From Rhizobium sp. P40RR-XXII (lineage in GTDB: Bacteria; Pseudomonadota; Alphaproteobacteria; Rhizobiales; Rhizobiaceae): DNA of 64,000 nucleotides. Location of the stretch: contig NZ_JABAII010000008.1 in NCBI RefSeq assembly GCF_012641405.1, forward strand, positions 291,111 through 355,110, given 5' to 3'. Shown here piece by piece: positions 61,879-64,000 of this stretch. The stretch's first letter is position 1; each line of letters opens with the position of its first letter. A program made the position numbers and the translations under genes. Under the pieces are notes generated by a model. The model did no database searches. It saw only the letters and a list, made by a program, of their open reading frames with translations, and was not told the origin of the DNA.

Positions 61879-63191
61879 ATGCTGATCTGATCGACGCTTT
61901 GCGTCGCCACCTTCGGGGTTGCCCGCAAGGTCAGCCCCCAAAAGAGAAGTGTCGCAAGGCTTATAGCGGCACCGGAGATGCAGACGCCCGTCCAGCCCGC
62001 ATGGGCATAGATGATCGTCGATGTCGACGATCCCACGGCGCTACCGATGGAATAGAAGACCATGTAGGCGGCGGTCAGCCTGTTCTGCGCGTCCGGCCTG
62101 ACACGATAGATCATGCTTTGATTGGTGACGTGCGTCGCCTGCAGGCCGAAATCGATGACGAGAACGCCGATGATAAGCCACAGGATCGAATGGTCCAGCA
62201 GCGAGATCGGTAGCCAGGCAAACAACATCAGCGCAAGCGCAATGCCCGTGGTGCGCTGGCCATGGCCGCGGTCGGCCCAGCGCCCTGCCCTGGTAGCACC
62301 GAGCGCGCCCGCCGCGCCGGTAAGGCCGAACAGGCCGACTTCGGTGTGGGACAGGGAGTAAGGCGGTGCCGTCAGCGGCAGCACAAGCGCTGCGAGCAGC
62401 GTGGTGATATTGGCGAAGATCAGCATGGCGATGACGGCGCGGATGCGCAGGACCGGTTCTTCGACGAGCAGGGTCGCCAGCGAGCGGATGAGACCGAAAT
62501 AGGAAAGTCCGGTCTTCGGCCTTTGCTGTCGCGGCAGCGCCCGCCAGAGGAGAAGCGCGATCATCAGCGTCAGCACGGCGGAAAGGATATAGACAGTCCG
62601 CCAGCCGGAGAGATCGGTCAGCGTGCCCGCGACGCTGCGTGCCAGCAGGATGCCGAGCACGATACCGCTCGTGACCATGCCGACGACATGGCCGCGTTCG
62701 GCGGGATGCGCCAGGCTCGCGGCATAGGCGACCAGCGCCTGCGTCACCACGGCCAGAAAGCCGACCGCGGCCATGGAAGCGAGCAGCATGGCCGCGCTGG
62801 AGGAAAAGCCGACACAGATGAGTGCGGCCACACTCAGCAACGATTGCACAATGATGAGCTTGCGCCGGTCGACCAAATCGCCAAGCGGCACCAGCAGGAT
62901 GAGGCCGAGCCCGTAACCGAGCTGCGTCGCGCCGACAATCAGGCCGGCAACCGTGCGCGACAGCTTGAGGTCATCGGCCATGACATCGAGAAGCGGATGG
63001 GCGAAATAGGCATTCGCCACGGCAAGGCCGCTCGCGACGGCAAACAGAACAATCGTGGCGCCCGCCAGCGGAGAATTGCCCTCCGTTGTAGACAGGTTCG
63101 CATCGGTTCTTGGCGAGCCTTTCGGCGACGGACGAAGGCGTGCAATATCCTTCGCGCCGCCGGCTGGCGGCGCGTCCTGATCGATCGTCAT
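61875..63191 (-). CDS. MFS transporter
   Basis: 438 residues with a soluble tail of about 45 residues and then 12 helices. LKLSRTVAGLIVGATQLGYGLG and PLGDLVDRRKLI (the loop 2-3 motif) are typical of drug-efflux members. It probably exports a toxic compound. A GGGAG site precedes the start at 63191. It diverges from an HxlR regulator, with a 16-base direct repeat in the gap. Confidence 0.92.
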   Translation of the reverse strand: MTIDQDAPPAGGAKDIARLRPSPKGSPRTDANLSTTEGNSPLAGATIVLFAVASGLAVANAYFAHPLLDVMADDLKLSRTVAGLIVGATQLGYGLGLILLVPLGDLVDRRKLIIVQSLLSVAALICVGFSSSAAMLLASMAAVGFLAVVTQALVAYAASLAHPAERGHVVGMVTSGIVLGILLARSVAGTLTDLSGWRTVYILSAVLTLMIALLLWRALPRQQRPKTGLSYFGLIRSLATLLVEEPVLRIRAVIAMLIFANITTLLAALVLPLTAPPYSLSHTEVGLFGLTGAAGALGATRAGRWADRGHGQRTTGIALALMLFAWLPISLLDHSILWLIIGVLVIDFGLQATHVTNQSMIYRVRPDAQNRLTAAYMVFYSIGSAVGSSTSTIIYAHAGWTGVCISGAAISLATLLFWGLTLRATPKVATQSVDQISI

Positions 63192-63211
63192 TGCAAAACT
63201 CCCGATTCTTC

Positions 63212-63264
63212 GGTTTAATAATGAAACTATCGATCGAGTAACATTATTGGTTTAATCATGCAAC
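63212..63264. promoter_or_regulatory. 16-base direct repeat between the MFS and HxlR genes
   Basis: GGTTTAATAATGAAAC (63212-63227) and GGTTTAATCATGCAAC (63249-63264) differ at two positions and lie 37 bases apart, between the divergent starts at 63191 and 63301. They are good candidates for HxlR binding sites overlapping the promoters. Confidence 0.6.
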
Positions 63265-63300
63265 CATTCTTGCAGACAGAACACCGGGAAGGCTAAGCGA

Positions 63301-63753
63301 ATGGTCGCGCGGAAAAGCCTGAAAGGCGATTATTGCCCGAGCGCGCGGTCGCTCGATGTGATCGGCGACTGGTGGTCCCTCCTGATCGTCCGCGATGCCT
63401 TCGACGGGCTGAGACGGTTCAGCGAATTTCAGAAAAGCCTCGGCATCGCCAAGAATATCCTCACCGACCGTCTGCGGACGCTTGTCGCAAGCGGCATATT
63501 GGAGCTGGTACCCATGAGCGACAGCAGCACGCGCATGGAATATCGCCTGACGGCGATGGGAAAGGATCTCTTCCCGGTCATGGTGGCGCTGCGCCAATTC
63601 GGCGAACGTCATCTCTTCGCCCCCGCCGAGGAACATTCGCTGCTGGTGGATCGAGCAAGCGGACAGCCGGTCCAGCTCGACATCCGGGCACGGGACGGCA
63701 GGTCCATCGGCCCGGACGAAACGGTTATCGTGAAGGTGCCGGACGGAAAATAA
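63301..63753 (+). CDS. HxlR family transcriptional regulator
   Basis: 150 residues. The family core is clear: CPSARSLDVIGDWWSLLIVRDAF, RRFSEFQKSLGIAKNILTDRL and the wing LVPMSDSSTRMEYRLTAMGKDL. The cysteine in DYCPSA is the redox/ligand-sensing position in some HxlR proteins. It diverges from the MFS gene, which it probably controls. The C-terminal 35 residues extend beyond the usual domain. Confidence 0.92.
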   Translation: MVARKSLKGDYCPSARSLDVIGDWWSLLIVRDAFDGLRRFSEFQKSLGIAKNILTDRLRTLVASGILELVPMSDSSTRMEYRLTAMGKDLFPVMVALRQFGERHLFAPAEEHSLLVDRASGQPVQLDIRARDGRSIGPDETVIVKVPDGK

Positions 63754-63761
63754 GGCCTCCG

Positions 63762-63812
63762 CTAGAGGCGGATGATTTTAGGTCTGTTCGACCTAAAATC
63801 ATCCGCCTCTAG
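63762..63812. repeat. 23-base perfect inverted repeat after the HxlR gene
   Basis: Arms 63762-63784 and 63790-63812 are perfectly complementary with a 5-base loop. It begins nine bases after the HxlR stop. No long T run follows, so it may be a dispersed rhizobial palindrome as well as a transcript end. Confidence 0.75.
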
Positions 63813-63827
63813 AATCAAAGAAGTAGG

Positions 63828-63871
63828 GCGTGATTTCGTCCGAAAACCGCCTACACTTTTCGGCATCACGC
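63828..63871. repeat. Nested inverted repeat next to the IS element
   Basis: GCGTGAT (63828-63834) with ATCACGC (63865-63871) encloses CCGAAAA (63840-63846) with TTTTCGG (63857-63863). Motifs of this form recur between genes in rhizobial genomes (from memory, not searched). Confidence 0.55.
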
Positions 63872-63874
63872 TCT

Positions 63875-64000
63875 AGGAGGTGTGGACTCTTGGGTTTCCA
63901 AGGCTGAGCAAATCAGATTCAAGACTGTCTTTTGGAGGCAGTCATGGGTGTTTTGGATCGTCTGATCCTTCGGGACGAACAGTGGGCGCGGATAGCGCAT
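63875..64000 (+). mobile_element. IS5-type insertion sequence, left end (cut by window edge)
   Basis: The transposase start at 63944 lies about 70 bases after the CTAG at 63872, a sequence IS5-group elements often target. The exact left end is not established because the right terminal repeat is outside the window; the boundary given is approximate. Confidence 0.5.
63944..64000 (+). CDS. IS5 family transposase, N-terminal fragment (cut by window edge)
   Basis: Nineteen codons are visible from ATG 63944, preceded by a TTGGAGG site. The start MGVLDRLILRDEQWARIAH matches the DEQWARIAP-type opening of IS5/IS427-group transposases, whose DDE catalytic core would lie beyond the window. With so little sequence the subgroup is uncertain. 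Confidence 0.65.
   Translation, partial: MGVLDRLILRDEQWARIAH

Noticed and set aside
53958..64000. Integrative element inserted at tRNA-Ser
   Set aside because: No integrase, excisionase or repeated tRNA end is visible in the window, so an island boundary at the tRNA remains speculation.

Overview
The window looks like chromosomal DNA of an alpha-proteobacterium of the order Rhizobiales, probably the Rhizobium/Agrobacterium group. The evidence is the GC-rich coding bias, a pilus cluster in the same gene order as the ctp cluster of Agrobacterium, extracellular-polysaccharide genes, many ABC importers and LysR/TetR regulators, and dispersed palindromic intergenic repeats. The species assignment is inference; no rRNA is present.

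Layout. 0-1 kb: a sugar-type oxidoreductase cut by the left edge, then a small exported protein. 1.5-10 kb: a surface polysaccharide cluster (GT25 glycosyltransferase, CapD/FlaA1 nucleotide-sugar dehydratase, Wzz/ExoP-like chain-length protein without kinase domain, secreted GH5 glucanase, Wzy-like membrane polymerase/ligase, acyltransferase). 10-15 kb: purU, an exported protein and a 975-residue kinase-aminotransferase fusion. 15.8-22.7 kb: a peptide/amide utilisation cluster (P1-family peptidase, LysR regulator, dipeptide-type binding protein, two permeases, amidase) with no ATPase gene. 22.7-27.6 kb: Lrp regulator, EamA exporter, NlpC/P60 hydrolase, MarR regulator, M17 aminopeptidase. 27.7-40.6 kb: a Tad/Flp pilus locus with a minus-strand operon running flp, cpaA, cpaB, cpaC, cpaD, cpaE, cpaF, tadB, tadC, and a diverging plus-strand set (a secretin N-domain protein and two TadE-like pseudopilins). 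A TadD-like lipoprotein and a LysE exporter lie beyond tadC.

40.7-53 kb is a nucleoside salvage region. deoB, add, a HigBA toxin-antitoxin pair, upp and an aspartic protease run on the plus strand. deoA, deoC, a purine nucleoside phosphorylase, cdd and a complete BMP-type nucleoside ABC importer run on the minus strand. Imported nucleosides can be deaminated (add, cdd), phosphorolysed (deoA, PNP), and the sugar phosphate isomerised and cleaved (deoB, deoC), while uracil is salvaged by upp.

53.9-64 kb begins with tRNA-Ser(GGA) and then carries enzyme or transporter genes each beside its own likely regulator: TetR/NTF2-like, TetR/FAD monooxygenase, XRE-MmyB/SDR, LysR/AHL lactonase, HxlR/MFS. 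Several of the divergent gaps contain clear operator-like repeats. The right end holds two inverted-repeat elements and the start of an IS5-type transposase cut by the window edge.

All family names come from recognising motifs by eye; no database search was possible. The most distinctive items are the three-part kinase/hairpin/aminotransferase fusion, the regulator-target pairs around the lactonase, the stand-alone secretin N-domain protein, and several hairpins placed where they could tune expression inside operons.
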